Below, one piece after another: positions 7,099-15,840 of a stretch of 32,236 nucleotides of DNA. The notes under the pieces were generated by a model. That model saw only the letters and a list, made by a program, of their open reading frames with translations. It made no database searches and was not told the DNA's origin. Source of the DNA: Chloroflexota bacterium (GTDB taxonomy: Bacteria > Chloroflexota > Dormibacteria > CF-121); the NCBI GenBank assembly GCA_005881715.1, contig VBEE01000045.1, positions 1-32,236 on the forward strand, given 5' to 3'. The translations under genes and the position numbers were made by a program. Every line of letters starts with the position of its first letter. The first letter of the stretch is position 1.

Positions 7099-10000
7099 CT
7101 ACGCACTGCGCTCAGCCACCGGGACCAGGGCGTCCTGCTGGAGGCGGACGGACACGATGCGAGAGATGCCGTGCTCGGCGAGGGTCACCCCATAGAGCAC
7201 CTCGGCCTGCGCCATCGTTGAGTGGTTGTGGGTCACGATCAGGAATTGTTGGTCGGCGGCCAGGCGTTTGAGCACCCGGTTGAAGCGGACCACGTTCGCG
7301 TCGTCCAGGGCCGCATCCACCTCGTCCAGGACGTAGAACGGGCTGGGGTTGACCGCCTGGAGGGCGAACAGAAACGCCAGCGCGGTCAGGGCTCGCTCGC
7401 CCCCCGACAGAAGCGTGAGTGGCTGCAACCGTTTGCCCGGCGTCTGCGCCAGGATTTCGACGCCGTCATCCAGCGGATTGCCGTCCGGCTGGGTTTCGAG
7501 CCGCAAGGTGGCTCGCCCGCCCTCGAAGAGTTCTCCAAAGAATTCCTGGAAGTTGACAGCCACCGCCTGGAACACGGTGCGGAACCGGCTATCGATCTCG
7601 GCCTCGAGTCGTTCCCGCAACGCCCCCAGCTGGGCGGACGCCGCCTCCAGGTCCGCCAGCTGCCCGGCTAGCCCCTCGCAGCGCTCGCGCACGTGCGCAT
7701 ACTCCTCGGGCGCCAGCAGGTTGACGGCGCCCATCGCGTCGAGGCGTCGCTGCAGCCTGGATACCTCGCGCTCGGTCTTCTGCCAGTCGACCTCCTCGAT
7801 GGTGTCCTCGCCATCGTCGACCAGCTGGCCGCCTTCGCGCAGCGCGCTGGCGCAGCGTTCCACCTCGGTCTGCGCCGCCTCACGCTCGCCGGCGGCCGCG
7901 GCACAGGCGTCGTCGGCGTGAGCCAGCTCGACCTGCAGCGCGACGTTCGCCTGCTCGTCCTCCCGCAACTGCGCCTCGAGCGCCGTGAGCGAGGCGCTAT
8001 CGGGCAGCTGCGCAGCCTCCAGTGACGCAAGTTCGGCAAGCAAGATCTCGGCCTGTTCGAGCCAGCGGCGCCGCTCCTCATTGATGATGGCCGGCTGCAC
8101 CGCAAGGTCGCCTTCGGCGGCGCGGCGTTGGTTCAACTCGCTGCCATGGGAATCGAGCACCTGCTGAGCTCGCTCGAGCTGACGGATCAGGTCATCGGAC
8201 CGCTGGTGTGCGAGCGCCGCCCGAAGTTCCGCTTCCTGGCGCCGCCCCACCAGCGTGGACATCGTCACCGACGCCTCGTGAATCCCTTGCTCCGCCTGCG
8301 CCAGGTCGTGCGCGGTGGCAGTCTCCGCCTCGGCCACGGTCCCCTGCCGGCTTCGGGCTGCCAGCTGTAATTGCTCGGCCTGCTCAACCAGTCCGCCGAT
8401 GCGAACCAGCTGCTGACGGAGTTGCGCTTCCTGGTGTGTTTCGCGCTGGACCGCCTCGCCTGCCGCGGCCAGAGCCCCGGCCGCCTGGGCGGTCGCCGTG
8501 CGCAGCGCGTCGATCCGGGCGAGGATGGTCTGCCGCTCGCGCGCCAGGGCGGACCGCTGTGTCGCGCGGCGCTCGACCTCATCCGCAGCCTGAAGGGCAG
8601 CCTGACGTTCGCGATCGAGCGCACTCTCCGCATCACGAATCCTCGCCTGGACCTCCAACAGCGCGTCCGCCGCCATGCCACCGCGATAGGAGACGGCGGT
8701 GATGATCTCACCGGCCGGCGTCACCGCCCGGAGCTCGGGATGGTCGGCGACGGCGCGCGTGCCCGCCGTTCGATCCGCCACCAGCACCGCACCGCGAAGC
8801 AAGCGCGCAACCAGCCGGGCGACCTGGTCCGGGGCACGCACGAGGTCGACCACCGCTGTGAAGCCACCGGGCACCGCGAGCGGCGGATCCAATTCTTCGC
8901 CGTACAGCAGCGTCTCGCGGGCGTCCTCGGCGCCGGACAGTGCCGTCGCCGCGCTCTCGAAGCCATCCCGATCACGCGCCACCCAGCTATGGAGCCATCC
9001 TTCCAGCGCGGCTTCAACGGCGGCCCGATTGACCGGATCGACCTCGATGAGCTCGAGCAATCGCTCCCAGTTGTCACCCCGCTTGATGGGGCCACGTCGA
9101 TGGGCATGGTCGAGCAGGGTCCGCAGCGCCACGAGTTCAGCCTCGACGGCCTTGAGCCGAGCCTCATGCTCCACCACCGCCTTGCGGGCCACCTCGAGGC
9201 CGGCGTCGGCCTCGCCCACACCTTCCTCGATGATCGCTGCCCTGGCGTCGACGTCACGCAACTCGCGATCCGCGGTCTCGACGTTGCCGCGTCGCCGCTC
9301 GAGCTCGTCGGTCAGCGTGCTCTGCCGGATCGACCAGGCTTCCAGCTGCGTGCGCAGCTGCTGCTGTTGTTCGCCGAGAAACTGCAGCCGCCCTTCCAGC
9401 TGGCGAAGCTCGGCGTCGATCGCGACGCGTTCGCGCTGGAGTTCCTGTCGCCGCTGCTGCGCGGCGGCGCGCTCAGCCTCGACCCCGGCCTGTGCCTCGC
9501 GCGCGGTACGCTCGCCGTCCGCCGCGGTCTGGAGTGCCGCATCCGCGGCCCCGAGCTCAATCCGGGCGGCCTCAACAGCGCGGGCGAGCTCATCGACGAC
9601 GCGGCTGCCGGCCCGCTCCGAGGCCGTCAGCTGCGCCAGCTCCCGCTGCAGCGATTCGAGGGCCTGGACCGCCGCCGCGTTCCGCTCCTGGGCGATCCGC
9701 GCCTGATGTTGACTCTCTGCCAGGCGAAGCCGAACGTCCGCCACGGCTTCCTGATGACGCCAGCGCGCCTCGCGGGCGGCCAGCAGCGCCGACCGGTGCT
9801 CCGCGTAGCGCGGCTCGAACTCGCTGACCGCCTGAGCCATCGCGGCGCGCTTGTTCTCCGCCGTGTGCACGCGGGCCTGGGTGCGGCGCAACTGCACCAT
9901 CGCCTTCCGCCAGGCATCCCGTGCCAGGCTGCCCTGCAACACCTTCAGGGCATCGGCCACTTTCTGGTATTCGTCGGCCGCCACCGCCTGCACGCGGAGC

Positions 10001-10611
10001 TCTTCAGCCCGCGGACTGAGCTCGTTGAGGATGTCGCGGGCCCGCCGCATGTCGCGGTCCGCCTCGGCCAGCCGGTTCAACGCCTCCTGACGCTGATCGC
10101 GAAGCCGGCGCACGCCGGCGGCCTCCTCGATGAGCTCGCGGCGCAGCGCCGGCACAGCCTGGATGACGAAATCGATGTCGTTCTGCGCCGTGACGGCGTA
10201 ACCGTCCTGGCGCAGCCCGGTGCTGGCCAGCAGCGCATCGATGTCTTTCAAGCGGGCGCGCGTGCCGTTGATCAGGTACTCGCTCTCGCCCGAACGGAAG
10301 AGGCGGCGGGCAACCTCGATTTCCGTGAACTCCACGTTGAGTCGCTGGTCCGCGTTGTCGATGGTGAGGGTGACCTCGGCCATGCCGACCGCGGCTTTGC
10401 CCGGCCCGCCTGAGTAAATGACGTCTTCCATCCGATGCCCACGCAGTCCGCGCGCGTTGCGCTCCCCCAGCGCCCAGCGGATGGCATCGACCAGGTTTGA
10501 CTTGCCGCTGCCATTGGGACCGACGATGGCCGTGATGCCGCGACTGAATGGCAGCTCGGTTCGGCGGGCAAAGGTCTTGAACCCTTGCAACCGAAGCGAC
10601 TTCAGATGCAC
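7099..10611 (-). CDS. smc: Chromosome segregation ATPase Smc
   Basis: Smc is the large ATPase of the condensin-like Smc-ScpAB complex. The 1170-residue length is typical. The N-terminal head has MHLKSLRLQGFKTFARRT and the Walker A GPNGSGKSNLVDAIRWALGE (about 31-50). Two long Ala/Glu/Arg-rich coiled coils flank a hinge at about residues 500-660 (RRGPIKRGDNWERLL through GEIITAVSYRGG). The C-terminal head carries the ABC signature LLSGGERALTALAF (about 1067) and Walker B FYVLDEVDAALDD (about 1093), followed by QFLIVTHNHSTM. The start is GTG. ftsY follows directly, as usual, but the expected upstream neighbour rnc is separated by the mod cassette. Confidence 0.97.
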   Translation of the reverse strand: MHLKSLRLQGFKTFARRTELPFSRGITAIVGPNGSGKSNLVDAIRWALGERNARGLRGHRMEDVIYSGGPGKAAVGMAEVTLTIDNADQRLNVEFTEIEVARRLFRSGESEYLINGTRARLKDIDALLASTGLRQDGYAVTAQNDIDFVIQAVPALRRELIEEAAGVRRLRDQRQEALNRLAEADRDMRRARDILNELSPRAEELRVQAVAADEYQKVADALKVLQGSLARDAWRKAMVQLRRTQARVHTAENKRAAMAQAVSEFEPRYAEHRSALLAAREARWRHQEAVADVRLRLAESQHQARIAQERNAAAVQALESLQRELAQLTASERAGSRVVDELARAVEAARIELGAADAALQTAADGERTAREAQAGVEAERAAAQQRRQELQRERVAIDAELRQLEGRLQFLGEQQQQLRTQLEAWSIRQSTLTDELERRRGNVETADRELRDVDARAAIIEEGVGEADAGLEVARKAVVEHEARLKAVEAELVALRTLLDHAHRRGPIKRGDNWERLLELIEVDPVNRAAVEAALEGWLHSWVARDRDGFESAATALSGAEDARETLLYGEELDPPLAVPGGFTAVVDLVRAPDQVARLVARLLRGAVLVADRTAGTRAVADHPELRAVTPAGEIITAVSYRGGMAADALLEVQARIRDAESALDRERQAALQAADEVERRATQRSALARERQTILARIDALRTATAQAAGALAAAGEAVQRETHQEAQLRQQLVRIGGLVEQAEQLQLAARSRQGTVAEAETATAHDLAQAEQGIHEASVTMSTLVGRRQEAELRAALAHQRSDDLIRQLERAQQVLDSHGSELNQRRAAEGDLAVQPAIINEERRRWLEQAEILLAELASLEAAQLPDSASLTALEAQLREDEQANVALQVELAHADDACAAAAGEREAAQTEVERCASALREGGQLVDDGEDTIEEVDWQKTEREVSRLQRRLDAMGAVNLLAPEEYAHVRERCEGLAGQLADLEAASAQLGALRERLEAEIDSRFRTVFQAVAVNFQEFFGELFEGGRATLRLETQPDGNPLDDGVEILAQTPGKRLQPLTLLSGGERALTALAFLFALQAVNPSPFYVLDEVDAALDDANVVRFNRVLKRLAADQQFLIVTHNHSTMAQAEVLYGVTLAEHGISRIVSVRLQQDALVPVAERSA

Positions 10612-10898
10612 AGGCTAAATGAAGAAGGACATGGCAGGGCTCTCGCGCCCTTCAGTGACGTAAGCATGGACCACGGCGCGGGTCACCCGTGTATTAGACC
10701 ACGCCGCGAGCCCGCAGGGCGAGCCGCGCTAGCGCGCTTCAGCGCGCCGCCCTTTCGGGCGCATAAGGGCGGGTGCCGAATAGCGCTTGTACACGAACAC
10801 GAGGCCATCGTCATTTCGGCCGAGTACGTGATGAGCGCTGTTCGGCACAAACCGCCCGGTCAAGTCACCGTGTAACTTCGCCCCGCAGGAGCCGGCGA
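10612..10898. other. Intergenic region between modC and smc
   Basis: This 287-base stretch lies after modC and before smc. It has two adjacent hairpins (separate entry) but no clear tRNA, riboswitch or recognised gene. A minus-strand frame runs through it without a good start (it reads KLHGDLTGRFVPNSAHHV and continues), but I could not support it. As the upstream region of smc it may carry the smc promoter; no clear -35/-10 pair is visible. Confidence 0.5.
10732..10761. repeat. Two adjacent GC-rich hairpins downstream of modC
   Basis: The first hairpin has arms GCGCGC around TTCA (10733-10737 region; seven pairs if the loop closes to TC). The second is CGCCC-TTTC-GGGCG. They follow each other directly with no T-run, so they are not a classic intrinsic terminator. 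They may mark the end of the mod transcript or a short palindromic repeat element. Confidence 0.45.
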
Positions 10899-11951
10899 CT
10901 ATGCAGGGTACACGCTGACTTCCGTCGCCTTTACACCGATCCAGACCTGGTCGCCGCGATCGAGTCCGAGTTCGCGCACCGCCGCGGGCGTGACCTCGGC
11001 GACGATTGACGGCGAGGCCTGCAGCCGGACACGAACCCGGTCTCCCTGCAGGTCGAGGTCGGTGGCCCGCCCCTCCCACACGTTTCGCGGAGTCCCGTCC
11101 GGACGCGCGCGATAGAGAGCGACGGTTCGGGGATGGACGACCGCGAACACATCGCCATCGGTCACGCCGACGGCGGTCAACGAGCCGCCACCGCTGATCG
11201 TGATGACGTTCTGTCGTGCGGTGCCGCGAAAGAGGTTCACGCCGACCAGGTCTGCGACATAGCGCGAGCGAGGTCGCTGGGTAACCTCCGCCGGCGATCC
11301 CGTTTGCAGCACGCGGCCATGCTCGAGCACGATGAGACGGTCCGCCATGGCCATCGCCTCCACCGGGTCGTGCGTCACCAGCAGCCGCACGCCACGGAAC
11401 GACTCGAGGTGCTGTCGCAACTCTCGGCGAAGCTCGACCCTGGTGCTGACATCCAGGGCCGCCATTGGTTCGTCGAGGAGCAGGAGCGCCGGGTCAGTTG
11501 CCAGCGCCCGGACCAGCGCCACCCGCTGCGCCTGGCCACCCGACAAGGAGCCGGGTTTTCGATTGGCCGCCGGGCCGAGGCCGACGCGGTCCAACCACGA
11601 TCGGGCCCTGGCGGTTGCGGTTGTCCGCCCCACCCCGCGCGACCGGAGTCCGAATGCCACGTTCTCCAGGACCGACAGGTGCGGGAAGAGCAGGTAGTCC
11701 TGGAAGACTACCCCGATCGGCCGTTGCTCCACGGGCATGCGGATCGCGTTCGCCGGTTCATCCAGCACGATGCCGTCCAGCGCGATGCGCCCGGCATCGA
11801 TGGTCAGCAGCCCGGCAAGGGCGCGCAGCACCGAGGTCTTGCCCGCACCGTTCGGCCCCAGCAGGGCGACGACCTCGCCTGGTGCGATGCTGAGATCGAC
11901 ATCCAGGTCGAAGCTTCCCACCCGTGCCTGGAGCTGCGCCTGAAGGCTCAC
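10899..11951 (-). CDS. modC: Molybdate ABC transporter ATP-binding protein ModC
   Basis: ModC energises molybdate import by the ModABC complex. The 350-residue protein has Walker A GPNGAGKTSVLRALAGL (about 32-48), the Q-loop VVFQDYLLFPH, the ABC signature LSGGQAQRVALVRAL (about 136-150), Walker B LLLLDEPMAALD and the switch VTHDPVEAM. The C-terminal third (about 285-348) is a TOBE/Mop-type molybdate-binding domain (VWEGRATDLDLQGDRVRVRL, then EVTPAAVRELGL). The TOBE domain and the neighbouring ModA and ModB favour molybdate over sulfate. It begins GTG, overlapping modB by four bases. Confidence 0.92.
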   Translation of the reverse strand: MSLQAQLQARVGSFDLDVDLSIAPGEVVALLGPNGAGKTSVLRALAGLLTIDAGRIALDGIVLDEPANAIRMPVEQRPIGVVFQDYLLFPHLSVLENVAFGLRSRGVGRTTATARARSWLDRVGLGPAANRKPGSLSGGQAQRVALVRALATDPALLLLDEPMAALDVSTRVELRRELRQHLESFRGVRLLVTHDPVEAMAMADRLIVLEHGRVLQTGSPAEVTQRPRSRYVADLVGVNLFRGTARQNVITISGGGSLTAVGVTDGDVFAVVHPRTVALYRARPDGTPRNVWEGRATDLDLQGDRVRVRLQASPSIVAEVTPAAVRELGLDRGDQVWIGVKATEVSVYPA

Positions 11952-12757
11952 GACGTCCCCAGCCAGCGGTCACGCAGCCCGACCAGGACCGCGAGCGAGA
12001 CCAGGAGCAAAACCAGGCTGAGCAGGATGGCCGACTGCGGGCTGGACTCCAATGCCAGGTAGACCGCCAGCGGCATGGTCTGGGTACGCCCCGGAAAGTT
12101 GCCGGCAAACGTTATGGTGGCGCCAAACTCGCCCAGCGCCCGCGCCCAACAGAGGACGGTACCCGCCACCAGCGACGGCCGCACGAGGGGCAGCGTCACC
12201 CGCCAGAGCACGGTCCAGCGGCGCGCACCGAGCGTTCGCGCGGCATCTTCGAACCGGGTATCCATCGAGCGCAGGCCGGCTTCGACGGTGATGACGAGGA
12301 AGGGCATGGCGACGAAGGTCTCAGCCAGGATCGCCCCGGCGGTGGTGAACGGCAGGTGGATCCCAAAGACGTCCGCCAGCCAGCCGCCGAGCAGGCCCCG
12401 GCGCCCGAAGGCCAGCAGGAGCGCCACCCCGCCGACCACCGGTGGCAGGACCATGGGCAGCACCGTCAGAGCGCGGAGAATCGCGCGCCCTGGGAAGCTA
12501 ACCCGCGCGTAGACCCAGGCGAGGGGGACGCCGAGCAGCAGCGCGATGGCGGTCGCCGAAAGCGAGGCGATCAGCGACAGGCGGAGGGCCGTCAGCGCTT
12601 CGGATGAGGTCAACAGCACCCAGGCGGATCTCCAGGGCGCCCCAACAAGAAGGCCAAGCAACGGCAGGACGAAGAAGGTGGCGCCGGCGCCGGCCAGGAT
12701 GACGAATGGGACCGGTGCCGGGGCCGGGCGGCGGCCGTCAGGCTGCGGCAAAGCCAT
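11948..12757 (-). CDS. modB: Molybdate ABC transporter permease ModB
   Basis: The ORF track begins at 13057, but the first ~100 residues are a shadow of modA. The real start is ATG 12757 (MALPQPDGRR), giving 269 aa and a 20-base overlap with modA. About six membrane spans are visible. The cytoplasmic EAA loop that contacts ModC is present as EDAARTLGARRWTVLWRVTLP followed by RALGEFGATITFAG, typical of ModB/CysT-type permeases. Confidence 0.92.
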   Translation of the reverse strand: MALPQPDGRRPAPAPVPFVILAGAGATFFVLPLLGLLVGAPWRSAWVLLTSSEALTALRLSLIASLSATAIALLLGVPLAWVYARVSFPGRAILRALTVLPMVLPPVVGGVALLLAFGRRGLLGGWLADVFGIHLPFTTAGAILAETFVAMPFLVITVEAGLRSMDTRFEDAARTLGARRWTVLWRVTLPLVRPSLVAGTVLCWARALGEFGATITFAGNFPGRTQTMPLAVYLALESSPQSAILLSLVLLLVSLAVLVGLRDRWLGTS

Positions 12758-13490
12758 CTCGGGCCAGGATTTGCTGGCCACCCGCCAGCACGTAGTTGAT
12801 AAAGGCCCTCGCCAGAGCGGCCTGCCGTGAGTCCTGTAAGACCGCCATCGGGTAGTCAGCTGTGACGTTGAAGCGCGCGGGAATGTCGACCCCTTGCACT
12901 CCCGCCCCGGCGGCCTTGACGTCAGTGACGTAGACGATCCCGGCATCGGCCTCCCCCAGGGCGACCTTGCTGACCACCGCCTTGACGTCGGGTTCCTGGC
13001 TGGCGGGCGTAACCGTGACGCCTGCGGCGTGCAGGGCCTGGCTCGCGTACCGCCCACAGGGGACCGATGGGGCGCAGAGCAGGACGATCAGCCCGGCTCG
13101 GCTCAGATCGGCGAGCCCGCCGATGTGCCGGGGATTGCCGGGGGCCACCACGATCTGGAGGCGGTTGCGAGCGAAGATCGAAGGCGACCCGGATACGAGA
13201 CCGGCATCGGCAAGCCGTTGCATGGTGGCCTGGTCCGCTGAGGCGAAGACATCGCCGGTCGCACCCTGCTGGATCTGCGCGGCGAGGGTGGACGAGCCGG
13301 CAAACGTGAGGTGAACCGTCGTTCCCGGATGGGCTGTCTGGAAGTCCGCCCCGATCCGGGTGAAGGCGTCGGTGAGCGATGACGCGGCGAAGACCGTAAG
13401 GGTGGAGGCCGTCGGAGCCGCGGGTGCGCGCTGCCCGGCGCAGGCGGCGAGGAGTATCGCGATCAGCCCTGCCGTGACCCTCGACCGCAT
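12738..13490 (-). CDS. modA: Molybdate-binding lipoprotein ModA
   Basis: This periplasmic-type binding protein (250 aa) begins with a lipoprotein signal, MRSRVTAGLIAILLAACAG, with Cys at about residue 17 as the lipid anchor. The mature part has LTVFAASSLTDAFTRIG, HLTFAGSSTLAAQI, GDVFASADQATM and the C-terminal GIVYVTDVKAAG. These are the usual oxyanion-binding regions of ModA. A lipid-anchored ModA fits a monoderm-like cell. It starts seven bases after the HTH-TOBE regulator gene. Confidence 0.92.
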   Translation of the reverse strand: MRSRVTAGLIAILLAACAGQRAPAAPTASTLTVFAASSLTDAFTRIGADFQTAHPGTTVHLTFAGSSTLAAQIQQGATGDVFASADQATMQRLADAGLVSGSPSIFARNRLQIVVAPGNPRHIGGLADLSRAGLIVLLCAPSVPCGRYASQALHAAGVTVTPASQEPDVKAVVSKVALGEADAGIVYVTDVKAAGAGVQGVDIPARFNVTADYPMAVLQDSRQAALARAFINYVLAGGQQILARDGFAAA

Positions 13491-13497
13491 GCGGCGA

Positions 13498-13893
13498 CTA
13501 CCGTCTCGGAAGCTCGACGATGACGTTGGTCGCCTTCACCACCGCGACGGCCCGCACGCCAGGCGCCAAACCCAGCTCGTCGGCCGCCTCGCGCGTGATC
13601 AGGGCCACGAGGCGATGCGGCCCGGCCTGGATCTCGACCTGGGCGGCGACCCGGTCCTTGACCACCCGCGTGACGATGCCGGGGAAGTGATTGCGGGCCG
13701 AGCGTCCGACGGTCGTTTCCGGTTTCTGCTCCGGCGATGCGGCCATGAATCTGGCTAGCTGGCGGCCCTCGACGACGCGTTGTCCGCCCGAGGTCCTGAC
13801 GGTCGCCAGCCGGCCGCTGTCCGCCAGGCGGCGCACGCTGTCGACGCTGACTCCGAGGAGCTCTGCCACCTCGCCGATCTTGTAGGACGCCAT
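13498..13893 (-). CDS. HTH + TOBE molybdate-responsive regulator-like protein
   Basis: The 131-residue protein joins a MerR/excisionase-type helix-turn-helix (YKIGEVAELLGVSVDSVRRLADSGRL, about 4-29) to a C-terminal TOBE/Mop domain (NHFPGIVTRVVKDRVAAQVEIQ through VKATNVIVELPR, about 68-129). TOBE domains bind molybdate or tungstate, so it is a plausible single-chain Mo sensor and regulator of the modABC genes that follow. It is the first gene of the cassette. A 5-bp inverted repeat abuts its start codon, possibly an autoregulatory site. Confidence 0.82.
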   Translation of the reverse strand: MASYKIGEVAELLGVSVDSVRRLADSGRLATVRTSGGQRVVEGRQLARFMAASPEQKPETTVGRSARNHFPGIVTRVVKDRVAAQVEIQAGPHRLVALITREAADELGLAPGVRAVAVVKATNVIVELPRR

Positions 13894-13908
13894 ATGCTGG
13901 GTGGCATA
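13893..13908. promoter_or_regulatory. Candidate operator: inverted repeat TATGC-N6-GCATA at the start of the mod cassette
   Basis: TATGC and GCATA are separated by six bases and touch the ATG of the HTH-TOBE gene. A nearby upstream direct repeat (GAATGC, CGC, GAATGC) shares the ATGC core. It does not match the E. coli ModE box. An operator role is inferred from position only. Confidence 0.35.
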
Positions 13909-13993
13909 ACTCTAGCATTCGCGGCATTCTTTATCGTAAAGCCTCGGAATTGCAAGGAAATGCCCGGACCGGCGCGGACGCGGGGCGGCGGCC

Positions 13994-14758
13994 TTAGTTT
14001 GCGGGCGAGCGCTTCGCCTCGTGGGCGGCGACGGCTTCCAGCACCTCGTCGCTGGCCGGTGGATGGTCGAGGGCGCCCAGCGTCGCCAGCGCCTCGCGTG
14101 CCGCCACCTGCTCCGCCGCGCGCTTCGTCCGCCCCGAGCCGGTTCCATGAATGCCGTCGCCAAAGCTCACCATCGCCGTGTACTCGCGGCGATGACCCGG
14201 ACCCGAAGCGCCGACGATCTCGTACTGGGGCGTCGTCAAGAATCGCTCCTGCGTGACTTCCTGCAGCCGGCCTTTGTAGTTGTCGTCCGGCCACGCCTGC
14301 ACGTCGATCAAGCTACGGCTGAACAGCCGGTAGGCGGCGCGGTAGCCCTGGTCGAGGAAGATCGCACCGATGACGGCCTCGAAGGTGTTGGCCAGGATCG
14401 ACTGCAACGAGCGGGCACCGGTCTTATGCGCCCCCTTTCCCAACAACAGATAGTCGCCCAGGCTGAGCCGCGATGCCAGCCGCGCCAGGCTTTTGGTGTT
14501 GACCACCGAAGCCCGTAACCGGGTCAGCTCGCCCTCGTCGGATGTCTGGTAGGTGTGGTAGAGGTGCTCAGCGGCGATCAACTCGAGGACGGCATCACCC
14601 AGGTACTCGAGCCGCTCGTTATCCGCGGATCCGCTTTCCGGGTGCTCGTTGTTGTAGGAGCGATGGGTCAGCGCCTGCCGAAGCAGGGCGACGTCGTGAA
14701 ATCGGACACGGAGCGTCCGCTGGAGTTTTTGTAAAGGCTCGTCGGCCTGAGCGAGCTT
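13994..14758 (-). CDS. rnc: Ribonuclease III (start codon unclear)
   Basis: RNase III cleaves double-stranded RNA in rRNA and mRNA maturation. The ORF track begins only at TTG 14581, which would cut off half the catalytic domain. Reading the same frame upstream gives KLQRTLRVRFHDVALLRQAL, then THRSYNNE and the signature NERLEYLGDAVLELIAAEHL. Downstream are the catalytic TFEAVIGAIFLDQGY and a C-terminal dsRNA-binding domain (about 165-235: YKGRLQEVTQERF then GSGRTKRAAEQVAA). The frame from just after the acpP stop gives about 254 residues, normal for the family. No ATG/GTG/TTG exists in this frame before the conserved region, so the start must be non-canonical (for example an in-frame CTG inside acpP) or affected by an indel. 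It lies directly after acpP, as usual. Confidence 0.9.
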   Translation of the reverse strand, partial: KLAQADEPLQKLQRTLRVRFHDVALLRQALTHRSYNNEHPESGSADNERLEYLGDAVLELIAAEHLYHTYQTSDEGELTRLRASVVNTKSLARLASRLSLGDYLLLGKGAHKTGARSLQSILANTFEAVIGAIFLDQGYRAAYRLFSRSLIDVQAWPDDNYKGRLQEVTQERFLTTPQYEIVGASGPGHRREYTAMVSFGDGIHGTGSGRTKRAAEQVAAREALATLGALDHPPASDEVLEAVAAHEAKRSPAN

Positions 14759-14762
14759 CGGC

Positions 14763-15011
14763 TCAGGTGGCGATGCCGAGCTTTTCTTGGACGTAGTCCC
14801 AGGCGGCTCCGACGGTCTGAATCTTTTCAGCGTCCTCGTCAGGTATCTCCATCCCGTATTCTTCCTCGAACTCCATGATCAGTTCGACCAGGTCGAGGGA
14901 ATCCGCATTCAGGTCGTCGACGAACGAGGCGTCAGGCGTGATTTGCGCGGGCTCGACCCCGAGCTGTTCGGCGATGATGCCCTTGAACTTCTCGTAACTA
15001 CTCCCGTCCAT
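14763..15011 (-). CDS. acpP: Acyl carrier protein
   Basis: ACP carries growing fatty acyl chains on a phosphopantetheine arm. The 82-residue protein begins at ATG 15011 ([19 protein letters not shown]), with GGGGAG five bases upstream; the longer ORF-track start is not needed. The attachment serine is in [17 protein letters not shown]. The acidic helix [18 protein letters not shown] recognises fatty acid synthase partners. It sits between fabG and rnc. Confidence 0.96.
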   Translation of the reverse strand: MDGSSYEKFKGIIAEQLGVEPAQITPDASFVDDLNADSLDLVELIMEFEEEYGMEIPDEDAEKIQTVGAAWDYVQEKLGIAT

Positions 15012-15087
15012 CCGACTCCCCTTTTGGCTAGTGCGAGTGCGGTCAAATTCTAGACCAAGCCGTCCGTCAGGTCCCCGTGAAATGGTG

Positions 15088-15840
15088 CTAGATGGTAAGC
15101 CCGCCGTCAATGCCCAAAACTTGACCGGTGATGTAGGAGGCCTCGGGAGAGGCCAGAAAGACGATCGCCGGGGCCACGTCAGCGGGCGTGCCGATCCGCG
15201 GGATGGCCGCGGCCTGGCGAGCCCGCTCCAGCAGCTCGGCCGGCAACCCGCTGGTCAGCTCGGTCTCGATGAAGCCAGGTGCGACCGCGTTGACGGTGAT
15301 GTTCCGGGACCCGACCTCCTTGGCCAGCGCCTTGGTCAGGCCGATCAGTCCCGCTTTCGAGGCGCTGTAGTTGGCCTGCCCGGCATTGCCCACGACGCCG
15401 GCAAGCGAGGAGACGTTGACGATGCGGCCGTATTTCTGCTTGAGCATGGGTCTCAGCGCGGCCTTGCTCGCCAGGAAGGCCGCCTTCAGGTTGGTCTGCA
15501 GCACGACATCCCAGTCCGCCTCGCTCATCCGCATCACCAAGGTGTCGCGGGTCAGCCCGGCGTTATTGACCAGGATGTCGAGCCGGCCGAACTCTTTCAC
15601 CGCGGCTTCGACCGCCACGCCGGGTGCGCCGGAGTCCGCAAAATCGGCTTGCATCGCCATGGCATGGCCGCCGGCGCGCGAAACCTCCTCGACAAAGCTG
15701 TCCGCCTCGGCTTTGCGGCTCCGATAGGTGATCGCCACCTTCACGCCGGCGGCAGCGAACAGCGTGGCAGCCGCGCGACCGATCCCACGACTGCCCCCGG
15801 TGACGAGGGCCACCTGGTCGACAAAACGCTCAGCCGGCAT
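15088..15840 (-). CDS. fabG: 3-oxoacyl-ACP reductase FabG
   Basis: FabG reduces 3-ketoacyl-ACP with NADPH in fatty acid elongation. The 250-residue short-chain dehydrogenase has the nucleotide motif [13 protein letters not shown] (about 13-25), the NNAG motif (92-95), and the catalytic Ser in VNVSSLAG (about 144), Tyr158 and Lys162 in YSASKAG. The C-terminal region [14 protein letters not shown] and the ending [14 protein letters not shown] are typical. The gene overlaps fabD by 11 bases and is followed by acpP after a 76-base gap. Confidence 0.96.
   Translation of the reverse strand: MPAERFVDQVALVTGGSRGIGRAAATLFAAAGVKVAITYRSRKAEADSFVEEVSRAGGHAMAMQADFADSGAPGVAVEAAVKEFGRLDILVNNAGLTRDTLVMRMSEADWDVVLQTNLKAAFLASKAALRPMLKQKYGRIVNVSSLAGVVGNAGQANYSASKAGLIGLTKALAKEVGSRNITVNAVAPGFIETELTSGLPAELLERARQAAAIPRIGTPADVAPAIVFLASPEASYITGQVLGIDGGLTI

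Noticed and set aside
8371-10413. 680-aa plus-strand ORF opposite smc
   Set aside because: Shadow of the smc coiled coil; composition mirrors Ala/Glu/Arg codons and shows no motif.
10729-11079. Minus-strand ORF after modC (LTGRFVPNSAHHV and following)
   Set aside because: Runs out of the modC shadow frame, lacks a start with SD and ends in the hairpin repeats. It is not excluded, but not supported.
12758-13057. N-terminal extension of modB in the ORF track
   Set aside because: It overlaps modA completely and is Ser/Arg/Pro-rich with no membrane character; ATG 12757 starts the real permease.
13894-13993. Molybdenum-cofactor riboswitch before the mod cassette
   Set aside because: Only 100 bases, AT-richer, with short repeats; the conserved Moco RNA stems are not seen.
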